Assembly: GCA_045627525.1 (NCBI GenBank)
Contig: JAZQNW010000001.1
Coordinates: 62,001 to 126,000 of the forward strand
Length of the DNA: 64,000 nucleotides
Direction: 5' to 3'
Source: CAG-877 sp045627525
GTDB taxonomy: Bacteria > Bacillota_I > Bacilli_A > RF39 > UBA660
A program made the translations under genes and the position numbers. Shown in pieces: positions 44,941 to 53,876 of this stretch. Position 1 is the first letter of the stretch. Every line of letters begins with the position of its first letter. The notes beneath the pieces were generated by a model. The model was not told where the DNA came from, did not search any database, and saw nothing but the letters and a program-made list of their open reading frames with translations.

Positions 44941-45219
44941 TTACTTATCCTTCTTTACTTTTGAATCAGCATATTTTTTCATGATTCCAGCTTTACTGAA
45001 TAAACTTCTAACAGTATCAGTAGGAATAGCACCAGTATTTAGCCATTTCATAGCTAATTCTTCATTGATATTAACTTTACATTCTTCACCTACTGGAGCA
45101 TAAGTACCAATAAGTTCAAGATATTCACCATCTCTAGAACGTCTTGAGTCAGTAGCAACGATTCTATAAAAAGGTTTCTTTTTAGCACCCATTCTTGTTA
45201 ATCTAATTTTTACAGCCAT
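44941..45219 (-). CDS. rpsP: 30S ribosomal protein S16
   Basis: 92 aa from ATG 45219 (MAVKIRLTRMGAKKKPFYRI) behind GGAGGG; a longer in-frame reading upstream would contain the promoter and is rejected. S16 signatures YRIVATDSRRSRDGEYLELIGTYAPVG are clear (positions about 18-44). It is the first gene of rpsP-khpA, driven by a perfect consensus promoter. Confidence 0.97.
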   Translation of the reverse strand: MAVKIRLTRMGAKKKPFYRIVATDSRRSRDGEYLELIGTYAPVGEECKVNINEELAMKWLNTGAIPTDTVRSLFSKAGIMKKYADSKVKKDK

Positions 45220-45252
45220 TAATTTCCCTCCATTTCTAAAACTACAGACATT

Positions 45253-45281
45253 ATTATAATATGTTAAATAAAATATGTCAA
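45253..45281 (-). promoter_or_regulatory. Consensus SigA promoter for rpsP-khpA
   Basis: TTGACA (45281-45276) and TATAAT (45258-45253) with a 17-base spacer, a full match to the consensus, as expected for a ribosomal protein operon. Confidence 0.85.
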
Positions 45282-45316
45282 CCATTTTTTGTTAACAGTA
45301 AAATCCAATTATCTCG

Positions 45317-46141
45317 TCAATTTTTTTTCTTTTCTAAAACAAAATATGGTGAATCATGTTGATGAATAATATCACCAATGTTTCTATTACCCTCTCGTAT
45401 TCTAAAATCTCTTTTTATAACTGATTTTTCAAACGAATCAAACCTTTCAAATGAAAATCTTGTACAAATAGCTTTTCCACCAGGTTTTAATAATTCAGAC
45501 AAATTATCACGACAAACTACTAAACCACTATGTCCATTACAGTATTCTAAAATATTAGACATTATAACAATATCATATTTAGATTTTACACTTGCAGGTA
45601 GCGGCTTAAATATATCACACTTTTGAAAAGATAATTTTTGTTTTTCAAAAGTTTCTCTTATTTTTGAAAGTTCATCAAAATCAAATCTATAATCAACAGA
45701 ATGATAATTAAATAATCGACAAGAACTTAAAAGATTAAAATCTCTAGCAGAGCAAGCTAAAATTTTCCAAAACTTTAAAGCAATAAGTTCCTCTTCATAT
45801 TTAGGAATAACATTATGCAATAATTCTAATAATTGATCATTACTTTTTCCAAAAGGATATAAACAATCATCATAAATATACTCCCATTTTCTTAAATAAT
45901 AATAGTATTCAGCTAATTGATTAATATCAAATGTATCCACATTTCTAGCACCCAAACAATATGCTTTCAATAATTGATCAGATGAAGCCAATACCGAAAA
46001 TACATTTTTATCATTAAAATCAAACTTACCTAACGTATCAGTTAAATTTTCATTTGTCCTAGCATATATTCTATCAAAATGATGACTACAATTACCATAA
46101 ATAACATTATACGCTTTTTCTAAGTCTCTTTCTAAATTCAT
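45317..46141 (-). CDS. Methyltransferase-like protein (DUF3419-like)
   Basis: 274 aa from ATG 46141 (MNLERDLEKAYNVIYG). An SVLASSDQLLKAYCLGARNVDTFDIN segment (about residues 48-73) resembles the SAM-binding start of DUF3419-type methyl- or aminocarboxypropyl-transferases. A second Rossmann-type block has YDIVIMSNILEYC and LLKPGGKAICTRF (about 190-240), as in class I SAM methyltransferases. The substrate is unknown. A decayed copy of the same gene lies immediately upstream (46146-46960), so this is the surviving copy of a tandem duplication. Confidence 0.65.
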   Translation of the reverse strand: MNLERDLEKAYNVIYGNCSHHFDRIYARTNENLTDTLGKFDFNDKNVFSVLASSDQLLKAYCLGARNVDTFDINQLAEYYYYLRKWEYIYDDCLYPFGKSNDQLLELLHNVIPKYEEELIALKFWKILACSARDFNLLSSCRLFNYHSVDYRFDFDELSKIRETFEKQKLSFQKCDIFKPLPASVKSKYDIVIMSNILEYCNGHSGLVVCRDNLSELLKPGGKAICTRFSFERFDSFEKSVIKRDFRIREGNRNIGDIIHQHDSPYFVLEKKKN

Positions 46142-46145
46142 GAAA

Positions 46146-46960
46146 TCACTTCTCTTTTGTATATGTATAATAATGAACAACACTTAAATCTCTATTAAAA
46201 GGATTTTCACTGCTAATTCCATTATCATATCTAAATCTATCATTAAAAACACTTATTTCTTGAACTGAAGCTTTTACATATCGAACATTACTACATATTA
46301 CAATGCCATTATCATTCAAACATCGATATAAATTATCACAACATATTTTTAAAGAACTAATATCTGGTGCATATTCTAAAATATTAGAAACAACTACCAT
46401 GTCATATTTTTTATCTATATCTTGCTCTTTATATAAATCAAGTACTGAAAAATTAAAATCTTTTTTTCTTATTATTTCCATTGTTTCATCAATATTACTA
46501 GTAAATGGCGCCGTACATAAAAATAAATCTGCAGAATTTAACAACTCATTAGTAACTAATTCTTGACAATCTAAAAACAATTTTTTTCAAAAAATAAGAG
46601 CATTTTTTTCTTCGTTATTAGAACATTCAACATTAGAAAGCAAATCAAAAAACCATTCTACTTCTAAATCCTGCGGATCAATTTTATGTCGATATTCTAA
46701 TGACCATTTTCTCAAATAGTAATAATATCAGTCAAAGGATTTATATCAAATGTATCTACATTTTTAGCACCCAAATAATACAAAGAAAATAATTGATCAG
46801 ATTAAGCTAATACACTTAATACATCCTTATCTTCAAAATCAAATTGTAAAAATATTTCAATTAAATCTTCATTTGTTCTAGAATAAATTCTCTCAAAAGT
46901 ATTTCTTTTGGTATCAAAAATAATTTTCTTAGCTAAACTAACATCTTCTAATACTGACAT
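46146..46960 (-). pseudogene. Decayed tandem copy of the methyltransferase-like gene
   Basis: Read from ATG 46960, the translation follows the intact neighbour (FERIYSRTNEDL versus FDRIYARTNENL; SVLA then stop where the neighbour has SVLASSDQ; NVDTFDIN). It has a TAA at 46804-46802, a frameshift near 46725-46740 where the neighbour reads YYYYLRKW, and a TGA at 46589-46587 where the neighbour has Trp (KFWKIL). The remaining open frame, 46580-46146, encodes only the C-terminal half with VVVSNILEYAPDIS. Three independent lesions show that the gene is inactive. Confidence 0.88.
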
Positions 46961-47016
46961 AACACCACCACGCAGTTATTTATTATAACAATAGTAAAAA
47001 TAAAAGTCTATAAAAA

Positions 47017-47035
47017 AACACTCTACTCGAGTGTT
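47017..47035 (-). terminator. Terminator after cotE
   Basis: AACACTC and GAGTGTT (47017-47023 / 47029-47035), 5-nt loop, T run on the minus strand; the cotE stop lies at its edge. Confidence 0.85.
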
Positions 47036-47573
47036 AATTATTATCTTTTAAAAACTCTTCAGTTACATCTTCATCTATTTTCTCAACAGTTTCTTCTACC
47101 TTAGATTCTTCAAATATTTCATCCCAAGGTTCTTCCTCAATATTAGCTTCTATTTTTACTTTTATATCTCCCACTAATTCTATTCCCAATTCTTTCTCAA
47201 CAGTATAATTAATATTATTTCCTACTATATCAACTTTAATACAATTTGGTTGTTTTAAACTTCTAACAATAATTTCTTCTCCACCAGTTTCTTCTTCTCT
47301 ATCACGTAAATAAACAACTTCACTGTAAGAATTAGTTTGTTTAATAACTTCTGTCTTTGTATCATTATCATATGAATACCAAATGTTAACATCATAACTA
47401 CCATTAATATTTATAGCGTCACCATTTTTTACACCATTAAAATTATGATTAATAATCCAACATCCTAAAATTGTTGATGGATTATTTTCTACATGTATAG
47501 AATTTTCAGTAACAAAATTTTTCTTTCCCTTAGCAATAACTGCCTTAGTAACAATTTCTTTATAATTAGCCAT
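47034..47573 (-). CDS. cotE: Outer spore coat protein CotE
   Basis: 179 aa, near the 181 of B. subtilis. The N-terminus YKEIVTKAVIAKGKK, then PSTILGCWIINHNF, YDVNIWYSYDNDTKTEVI and LKQPNCIKVDIVG follow B. subtilis CotE closely from memory of that sequence. The C-terminus is acidic (EEEPWDEIFEE ... EEFLKDNN), as in CotE. CotE is the morphogenetic protein that organises the outer coat. miaB and ricA lie upstream in the same order as in B. subtilis, apart from an opposing PLC-like gene. AGGAGG precedes ATG 47573. Confidence 0.93.
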   Translation of the reverse strand: MANYKEIVTKAVIAKGKKNFVTENSIHVENNPSTILGCWIINHNFNGVKNGDAININGSYDVNIWYSYDNDTKTEVIKQTNSYSEVVYLRDREEETGGEEIIVRSLKQPNCIKVDIVGNNINYTVEKELGIELVGDIKVKIEANIEEEPWDEIFEESKVEETVEKIDEDVTEEFLKDNN

Positions 47574-47591
47574 AAGTAAACCTCCTAATTT

Positions 47592-47619
47592 AATTTATGC
47601 CAAAGACTGAAAATATTAC
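47592..47619 (-). promoter_or_regulatory. Possible mother-cell (SigE-like) promoter of cotE
   Basis: GTAATATT (47619-47612) and CATAAATT (47599-47592) with a 12-base gap resemble the SigE -35 and -10 patterns. The match is partial, and only the link to a known SigE-controlled gene makes it worth noting. Confidence 0.3.
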
Positions 47620-47656
47620 CAAAAATATGCTAAAATATAATTAGGAGGAATAAAAT

Positions 47657-48286
47657 ATGGCATCAGCACTAATTCATATAGCAGTCGCTAAAGTTTTAGA
47701 AAATAAGCTTAATATAAAAAATAAAAAAGATTATTATCTTGGATCAATAGCACCAGATATATCTAAACAAATTGGAGAAACAAAAGAAAAATCACATTTT
47801 ATATATAATGAAAAGGAAGATATACCAAATTTAGAATTGTTCACAAACAAATATAAGAAGTTTTATAATAATGATTTTGAATTAGGATATTATATTCATC
47901 TTTACACTGATAAATTATGGTATGGAAATTTTCAAAACGAATTAATTTGTGGTAATTCCATAAAATTATTAGATGGTACTATATTAAATGAACCAACAGG
48001 TGAATTTTGTAAATATGTTTATCAAGATTATACAAATTTAAATATACAATTAATAGACCAATACAATTTAGACCTTTCTTTATTCTATGAAAAATTTGAA
48101 ATACCTAAAACTAGTTTTAATGATATACCATTAGAAAAATTAAATATTTTAATTGATAAAATAGGAATAATAATAGAAAATTCAACTCAGGATAAATGCT
48201 ATATATTTGATATGTACTTAGTAAATAAATTTATAAAAGAAACTTCTATAAGCTTATATAATGAATTAAAAAAATACAGAAACTAA
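47657..48286 (+). CDS. Zinc-dependent phospholipase C-like family protein
   Basis: 209 aa. SALIHIAVAKVLENKLN, YLGSIAPDISKQIG and KSHFIYN at the N-terminus, then FELGYYIHLYTDKLWYGNF, have the scattered His/Asp ligands of the small zinc-dependent PLC/D-like hydrolases of Firmicutes. No signal peptide is present, so it is cytosolic. The substrate is unknown. It lies on the plus strand between ricA and cotE, interrupting a gene order conserved in Bacillus. AGGAGG precedes ATG 47657 and a bidirectional hairpin follows. Confidence 0.75.
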   Translation: MASALIHIAVAKVLENKLNIKNKKDYYLGSIAPDISKQIGETKEKSHFIYNEKEDIPNLELFTNKYKKFYNNDFELGYYIHLYTDKLWYGNFQNELICGNSIKLLDGTILNEPTGEFCKYVYQDYTNLNIQLIDQYNLDLSLFYEKFEIPKTSFNDIPLEKLNILIDKIGIIIENSTQDKCYIFDMYLVNKFIKETSISLYNELKKYRN

Positions 48287-48297
48287 CTTCTGTATTT
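48272..48297. terminator. Bidirectional terminator between the PLC-like gene and ricA
   Basis: AAATACAGAA and TTCTGTATTT (48272-48281 / 48288-48297) with a 6-nt loop; the plus-strand gene stop (48284-48286) is in the loop and the ricA stop is just past it. Confidence 0.85.
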
Positions 48298-48301
48298 TTT
48301 A

Positions 48302-48625
48302 CTATTTTGATTCATTTAACAATTTATAAAAATAATCATTTAATTCATCATTAACTAAATTAATCATATTATTTACTTTTTCCAAATATTGATTATAAAT
48401 AACATATATAGGTATATCCGACAATTTACTTTCTAATTCTTTTAATTGAGTTCCTATGTTTTCATCATAATTACTTTTCACATATTTTTGTTGTAACGAT
48501 TTTACCTCATTTACCATATTAGTTAATTCTAAATTTTCATTCATATTTTTTTTTAGTTTCTGACACATCTGATACTCTTCACTATTAATTATATAGTTAA
48601 TAATTTCATCAAGTGCTTTATTCAA
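48302..48625 (-). CDS. ricA: YlbF/YmcA family protein (RicA)
   Basis: 107 aa, all-helical, with SEEYQMCQKLKKNM and LTNMVNEVKSLQQKYVKS, the YlbF/YmcA (DUF964) pattern. In B. subtilis RicA (YmcA) with RicF and RicT supports mRNA processing by RNase Y and affects biofilm, competence and sporulation. Its position directly after miaB, with an 8-base overlap, and before cotE supports RicA over YlbF. No partner is seen in the window. Confidence 0.85.
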   Translation of the reverse strand: MNKALDEIINYIINSEEYQMCQKLKKNMNENLELTNMVNEVKSLQQKYVKSNYDENIGTQLKELESKLSDIPIYVIYNQYLEKVNNMINLVNDELNDYFYKLLNESK

Positions 48626-50033
48626 CTATTTCACCATCCAAACTCCAAGTTTTAGCAGAAGTAATTTTAACATTTACTATTTCTCCAACTTGAACTTCCC
48701 TATTACTAGTAAAGTTTACTAATTTATTAGTATCACTATAACCAAAATACATATTATCTTTTTCTGATTCACCTTCTACAAGTACAGATAAAATTGTATT
48801 TTCTAATTTCTTATTGTTTTCTAAAAAATATTTATTAACAACTTCATTAAGTCTTTGTAATCTATCCTCTTTTATCTTTTCATCAACTTTATCTTTTAAT
48901 TTACAAGCAGGAGTACCTTCTCTTTCTGAAAATATAAATGTAAAAGCATTATCATATTTACATTCTTCAACTAAACTCATAGTTTCTAAAAAGTCTTCTT
49001 CAGTCTCGCCAGGAAAACCTACAATTATATCTGTAGAAATCGTAACACCAGGAACTATCTTTTTTATTTTCTTAAACAATTCTAAATAGCTCTCACGAGT
49101 ATATCTACGTCCCATCAATTTTAAAACTCTACTAGAACCAGACTGAACTGGCAAATGAACACTAGGCATAATATTTTTATATTTACCAATAACTTCAATC
49201 ATACTATCAGTAAAATCCCATGGATGAGAAGTCATAAATCTAACTCTTGGAATATCTTTTTTAGCTATTTCTTCTAATAAATTACCTAATGTATAATCAT
49301 CATATAAATCTTTTCCATAAGCATTTACATTTTGACCCAAAAGAGTAATTTCTTTATATCCATCTGCTATTAATTCATCAACTTCTTTTAAAATATCTTC
49401 TTTCTTTCTACTTCGTTCTCTGCCACGAGTATAAGGAACTATGCAATAAGTACAAAATTTATTGCAACCATATATTATATTTACATAAGCCTTATAATTA
49501 TTACATCTAACTACAGGAATACCCTCAACTAAATCGCCTTCTCTTGAAAAGACTTCTATCTGTTGCTTATTCTGTTCAATTGCATTATCCAATATTTCAG
49601 GTAATTGATACAAATTATGTGTTCCAAAAACAAAATTAACCCATTTATATTTTTCTAATATTTCATCAATTACACTTGCTTCTTGAGCCATACATCCACA
49701 TAAACCAATAATTAAATCCTTTTTTTCTTGTTTTAAATGTTTTAATCTACCAAGCATACCAAAGGCTTTATTATGAGCATTTTCTCTAATAGAACAAGTA
49801 TTCAATAATACTAAATCAGCATCCATATAATCCAAAGCTTTTGTAAAACCTAATTCCATTAATAATGCTTCAATATTTTCACTATCATGTTCATTCATTT
49901 GACAACCATAAGTTTTTACAAAAAAAGTTTTACCCTTATACTTATCTTTCAAATTATCATCAAGTTTAAAATCAACTCTATTATACTTATTATTTTCTCT
50001 GCGTCTTGCATCTATATAATTTGGTAAATGCAT
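48618..50033 (-). CDS. miaB: tRNA-2-methylthio-N6-dimethylallyladenosine synthase MiaB
   Basis: 471 aa. The N-terminal UPF0004 domain has three cluster cysteines (TYGCQMNEHDS; LNTCSIREN; LCGCMAQE), the radical SAM motif GCNKFCTYCIVPYTRGRERSR, and a C-terminal TRAM domain (about residues 405-470). It methylthiolates A37 of tRNAs that read UNN codons. It is the first gene of miaB-ricA in the cotE region, matching B. subtilis. Length is normal. Confidence 0.96.
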   Translation of the reverse strand: MHLPNYIDARRRENNKYNRVDFKLDDNLKDKYKGKTFFVKTYGCQMNEHDSENIEALLMELGFTKALDYMDADLVLLNTCSIRENAHNKAFGMLGRLKHLKQEKKDLIIGLCGCMAQEASVIDEILEKYKWVNFVFGTHNLYQLPEILDNAIEQNKQQIEVFSREGDLVEGIPVVRCNNYKAYVNIIYGCNKFCTYCIVPYTRGRERSRKKEDILKEVDELIADGYKEITLLGQNVNAYGKDLYDDYTLGNLLEEIAKKDIPRVRFMTSHPWDFTDSMIEVIGKYKNIMPSVHLPVQSGSSRVLKLMGRRYTRESYLELFKKIKKIVPGVTISTDIIVGFPGETEEDFLETMSLVEECKYDNAFTFIFSEREGTPACKLKDKVDEKIKEDRLQRLNEVVNKYFLENNKKLENTILSVLVEGESEKDNMYFGYSDTNKLVNFTSNREVQVGEIVNVKITSAKTWSLDGEIVE

Positions 50034-50080
50034 ACAACCACTTCCATTTCCTAGTTTATGATAACTTAAATAACAAAAAA

Positions 50081-50100
50081 AAGCAACTAAACAGTTGCTT
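50081..50100 (-). terminator. Terminator after the ankyrin gene
   Basis: AAGCAACT and AGTTGCTT (50081-50088 / 50093-50100), AAAC loop, T run on the minus strand; the gene stop at 50087 lies within the stem. Confidence 0.88.
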
Positions 50101-50779
50101 CAATTAATGATATATCTATTATTTCATCTAATAATGAACAACAATTTGACATTAATTCATTTTTAATATCATCAAATCTTTCATTAATTCTTACCATTAA
50201 TTTTTCCATACTTGGTCTTAAGTCTTTCTTTTCAAGACTTCCAACAATAACTTCTAAATTATTTAACTTAGCATACTTACCATAATATACATTTTTTAAA
50301 CAAGCTTGGCACAATTTTCTAAATGATGAAATATCAATATTATTAAATCTTTTATCTTCTAATATTTTAAAAGCTGTACATAAATAATTATTATTAATTG
50401 CTTTATCCAATACTGTTTCACCATTATTATTTTTTATATTAGGAAGATAATTTTTATTTTTAGTTAATTGTGAAAATATTGATAATGTAGCAATTGAATT
50501 ATCAAGAGCTAAAATATGTCCAAAAGTATTACCATCATTATTCTTATGATTTACATCCCATTTTCTTTTTTTCATTAATTGTAAGACTAAATCATATTGT
50601 TTAGCTTTTAATAATCTAGTAACCACATCATTACCATTAGTATCACAAATATTTACATCGATTTTATTCTTTCTTATTAATTCCTCAATAACTTCAAAAT
50701 AACCACATTTAATTACATTGAAGACCATCGAGGGATCATCAACACAAGCATTTACAGCTTGATTCATGTCATAAAACAT
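50087..50779 (-). CDS. Ankyrin repeat protein
   Basis: 230 aa from ATG 50779, preferred over upstream ATG codons because GAGGTG is 7 bases away. About four ankyrin-type units (residues 15-150): VNICDTNGNDVVTRLLKAK, VNHKNNDGNTFGHILAL and IKNNNGETVLDKAIN show the loop-helix-helix pattern. A helical C-terminal domain follows, without membrane segments. It is a cytosolic interaction protein of unknown partner. It is alone, with its own terminator. Confidence 0.75.
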   Translation of the reverse strand: MFYDMNQAVNACVDDPSMVFNVIKCGYFEVIEELIRKNKIDVNICDTNGNDVVTRLLKAKQYDLVLQLMKKRKWDVNHKNNDGNTFGHILALDNSIATLSIFSQLTKNKNYLPNIKNNNGETVLDKAINNNYLCTAFKILEDKRFNNIDISSFRKLCQACLKNVYYGKYAKLNNLEVIVGSLEKKDLRPSMEKLMVRINERFDDIKNELMSNCCSLLDEIIDISLIEATV

Positions 50780-50903
50780 TTCAAACACCTCTTCGTTCAT
50801 GTGACAGTAACATATTTTATCACTTTTAACCCTTTTTGTCAAATTTATCACCTTTTCCTTATAACAATATAGTGTTTGAAAAAAGAAAAATTTATACAAA
50901 AAA

Positions 50904-50920
50904 AAAGCGAAAATCGCTTT
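50904..50920 (-). terminator. Terminator of the ydjGHI-like operon
   Basis: AAAGCGA and TCGCTTT (50904-50910 / 50914-50920) with a 3-nt loop and a T run on the minus strand. Confidence 0.75.
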
Positions 50921-52000
50921 TTATTTATCTACTTTAGCGCCACAATTACTGCAGAATTTACCATTTACTGGAGAACCACATTCAGAGCAGAATGATCCAG
51001 ATTTTGCCTGTGCTTGATTATTTTGGAATGGAGCAGTTGCGGCACCACCAATCATTCCACCACTAGCCATATTCATCATTCCAACTCCCATTAAGCCTGC
51101 ACCAGCACCATTTTCATTTTTAGCAGCATCTTGTACAGCTTGAGCATATGCACCAGTAAGAGTACCTTGTTGTAACATTGAATTTGACGAAAGTTCATAA
51201 TTATCAATTTTCTTTTGTGAATCATCATCTAAAGTAACAGATTCAATAACAAATCCAACAATACTAATACCACGATCACGTATTGGTTGATCAAATACTT
51301 TAGAATCCATAGTAGTTTTAATTTCATCAGTATAACTAGGTAATTCAAGAACAGGAACTTTATGATTAGAATTTCCAAGCTCATTTAAAACATTTTGGAA
51401 AGAACCAACAACCTCAGATCTCATTTGTTCTACTAAGTCATCTTTATGATATTCATCAGAAGTTCCGGCTATTTTTGACATAAATATTGCTGGATCACTA
51501 ATTTTAAAAGTATATTTACCAAAGCATTTTACCTTAACACTTAGTGGTGTTACAGTGTTATTAATTTGATTTGGAATTGAGTGTGACCAGTCTTGAAATA
51601 ATACAGGAGCTGGTGTTCCAAATTTATTATCCATTATTTCCTTTGCATTAATGTAGAAAACAGCTTGTTCCTTGCTTGTTCCACCACCATATGTAAAACG
51701 ATTCCACATTTCTTTAAAAACTTCACCAAATTGTCCAGCAAAGAATGTTGGCGATGTTGACTCATCAAAAGTAAATATACCTTCTTCTGCTGTTGCATCT
51801 AAAATTTTACCATTTTGAAATACAATTGCTATTTGACCAGGAGAAACCTGAATAGCACTATTTTTAGAAATAATACCATTAGGAGTAGTTACCTTTTTCA
51901 TTAAGATATCTTGTCCTAAATCTTCACATTTAATATAGTCTTTCCATTGATCATGTAGAGTACTACCTATCGCAGCACCTGCAGCTTTAATTAATCCCAT
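50921..52000 (-). CDS. SPFH-domain zinc-ribbon protein, YdjI-like
   Basis: 359 aa. An SPFH/band-7-like domain (about residues 20-285; QVSPGQIAIVFQNGKILDA, then FGKYTFKISDPAIFM and VVGSFQNVLNEL) is followed by a Gly/Met/Ala-rich hinge. A C-terminal zinc ribbon has CSECGSPVNGKFCSNCG. No N-terminal membrane helix is present. This is the layout of B. subtilis YdjI, which works with YdjG and YdjH as membrane platforms near PspA-type proteins. It follows the YdjH-like gene in the same operon, so the three proteins probably form one complex. Confidence 0.82.
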   Translation of the reverse strand: MGLIKAAGAAIGSTLHDQWKDYIKCEDLGQDILMKKVTTPNGIISKNSAIQVSPGQIAIVFQNGKILDATAEEGIFTFDESTSPTFFAGQFGEVFKEMWNRFTYGGGTSKEQAVFYINAKEIMDNKFGTPAPVLFQDWSHSIPNQINNTVTPLSVKVKCFGKYTFKISDPAIFMSKIAGTSDEYHKDDLVEQMRSEVVGSFQNVLNELGNSNHKVPVLELPSYTDEIKTTMDSKVFDQPIRDRGISIVGFVIESVTLDDDSQKKIDNYELSSNSMLQQGTLTGAYAQAVQDAAKNENGAGAGLMGVGMMNMASGGMIGGAATAPFQNNQAQAKSGSFCSECGSPVNGKFCSNCGAKVDK

Positions 52001-52017
52001 AATATAAATCCTCTTTT

Positions 52018-52800
52018 CTATTTATTATTACTATCATTAATAATAGTATTCTCTTTATTTAATTCTTTTTCTTCTACTAAAACTATTTTAGTTTTTTCAT
52101 CTAATAAATATTTATTATGAATAGTTTTAACTGGTTCTTTTTTCATTGATATTATTAAAACTATTATTGTTATAACAGTTGCTAAAAAAGCAGCAATCAC
52201 TATAAAATACCAATTACTTGAATTACTATCTTCATTTAAATCAGAAACATACAAATTTTCAAAAAATTTATTTATAGCTGTCTCATAATTACCATTTGCC
52301 ATTTCATCGTAAACTGGTCTAAGTATTTTGTTTACTAATTCATCATCATAATCAACAATTGCTTTTCCAGTTGTTGATATAAATACTGCTGAATTTTGCA
52401 TATCAATCAATAAAAGTAATCCATCAAAACTATCAGTCAATCCAAAACCATTATAATCATAAAAATCATAAGCATAATTTTGGACACTCGCTTTATTATT
52501 ATTACTAATAGTAACAATAGCTAAATCTAATTTTTTATTTTTAATAAACTTTTGTATTTTGTCATATATTACTTTTTCTTCTTTATCTGTATACAAATCT
52601 GCAAAATCATAAATTTTTTCTTCTGTATTAACGGAAGGAGTAGCTAAAATATTGTTTTTATTACTGTCATTAACAATAATATTTTTCGGAACACGATAAT
52701 CATTTTCACTACGAGAATAAGTAGTAGTACTTGCAGATACATCACATACTAAACAAAATAGTAAAAAAGCAATTAAAACTAATTTTATATTTCTTTTCAT
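52018..52800 (-). CDS. TPM-domain membrane protein, YdjH-like
   Basis: 260 aa from ATG 52800, with GGAGG just upstream overlapping the end of the preceding gene. A signal peptide (about residues 5-24) is followed by a TPM/YgcG domain (about 55-175; IYDFADLYTDKEEKVIYDKI and GFGLTDSFDGLLLLID). One membrane helix (about 190-212) and a cytosolic Lys/Glu-rich tail follow. This is the YdjH pattern. The TPM domain faces outside and may bind a ligand or another protein. It lies between the YdjG- and YdjI-like genes. Confidence 0.8.
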   Translation of the reverse strand: MKRNIKLVLIAFLLFCLVCDVSASTTTYSRSENDYRVPKNIIVNDSNKNNILATPSVNTEEKIYDFADLYTDKEEKVIYDKIQKFIKNKKLDLAIVTISNNNKASVQNYAYDFYDYNGFGLTDSFDGLLLLIDMQNSAVFISTTGKAIVDYDDELVNKILRPVYDEMANGNYETAINKFFENLYVSDLNEDSNSSNWYFIVIAAFLATVITIIVLIISMKKEPVKTIHNKYLLDEKTKIVLVEEKELNKENTIINDSNNK

Positions 52801-52801
52801 A

Positions 52802-53785
52802 TTAACCTCCAAGCACTTTCATAACAATCAATCCTATCACAAAATATATTATAAAAATAATAATACTTAAAACAATAGTTTTAATCATACTTGTAGGAAC
52901 ATTATTAAATGTTTTACCATTAAAATCATTCATTGCTAAAATATAATTTTTATCATTATATATAACACTTACAATCCATATAGGTAATAGTACACATTTT
53001 TTATTAATATTAGTTATTTCCATATTATTAGAATGTAATTTTTTCTTATTATGATTTATCGCTTTTCTGACTTTACCAATAGAAACATTCATAGCTTCAG
53101 ATTTTATCTTATCAAAAGATTCCTCTTCATTTATTGAATTTTGTAATATAGCATATTCTGCTAAATAATTATCATCATATTCAGTTAAATCACTATAATT
53201 ATATAGTTCTAATGAATCAATTAAATTATTAGGAAAATTTTTTGATGCCGAAATCATATAATTAACAAATTCAAAATGACAATCATTTGTAATTTCATAC
53301 TTAGAATTTATATTATTAACTTCATCCATACCTAAAAAAGTAACTTTACCATTAATTTCAAAATTATAAATCCAAAAAGGAACATATACACCTTTTATAT
53401 TATTTATTATTGTAGACTTTTTCAAAATATTTGGATAAAAGATTCTATTTTTAAGCATTTTTTTAAACACCTTAATAGCATCATTTTTGTTATTAACAAA
53501 TGGCTTAATATAATCTGGTTTAATAAATTCTTCAGCTGCTTGGTTTAAATTATTTCCACAATAAATACAATTAAATTCAGAATTTACAGTAGCATACTGT
53601 TCACAACAATTATCGCAGTGATAAATCTTAACTGGAGTAACAGCCTGATTCTTTTGAATATCCTTATCTAAAAATTCTGATTTACAATGATTACAGAACC
53701 ATACTTGATTAACAGAATCAAAAGTAATACTTTCTTTGCATTTAGGACATTTATTGTCCGAAGAATCCACTCTATCACTTCCCAT
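52802..53785 (-). CDS. Zinc-ribbon membrane protein, YdjG-like
   Basis: 327 aa from ATG 53785, or 322 from GTG 53770 which has GGAAG at a better distance; the start is uncertain. Two zinc ribbons are present (CPKCKESI...CNHCKSEF and CDNCCEQY...CIYCGNNL), then a long cytosolic domain, then one membrane helix at the C-terminus (about 303-323). B. subtilis YdjG has a similar layout. It is the first gene of a ydjG-ydjH-ydjI-like operon without a PspA gene. A role in membrane stress is family-based. Confidence 0.72.
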   Translation of the reverse strand: MGSDRVDSSDNKCPKCKESITFDSVNQVWFCNHCKSEFLDKDIQKNQAVTPVKIYHCDNCCEQYATVNSEFNCIYCGNNLNQAAEEFIKPDYIKPFVNNKNDAIKVFKKMLKNRIFYPNILKKSTIINNIKGVYVPFWIYNFEINGKVTFLGMDEVNNINSKYEITNDCHFEFVNYMISASKNFPNNLIDSLELYNYSDLTEYDDNYLAEYAILQNSINEEESFDKIKSEAMNVSIGKVRKAINHNKKKLHSNNMEITNINKKCVLLPIWIVSVIYNDKNYILAMNDFNGKTFNNVPTSMIKTIVLSIIIFIIYFVIGLIVMKVLGG

Positions 53786-53854
53786 CTTATAAGCTAATTA
53801 TATCATACTAATAACCCATAAATAAATAATTTTACATTTATTTTTATTCAAAAA

Positions 53855-53876
53855 AAAGATTACAAATGTAATCTTT
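53855..53876 (-). terminator. Terminator after serS
   Basis: AAAGATTACA and TGTAATCTTT (53855-53864 / 53867-53876) with a 2-nt loop and a T run on the minus strand. Confidence 0.85.

Noticed and set aside
46303..46566. Plus-strand frame of 87 codons opposite the pseudogene
   Set aside because: Antisense to a decayed gene whose minus-strand homology to its neighbour is clear.
46587..46589. TGA in place of a conserved Trp, as if TGA coded Trp
   Set aside because: The same copy also has a TAA and a frameshift, and TGA ends scpB, rlmN and spoVAC at exact overlaps, so the standard bacterial code applies.
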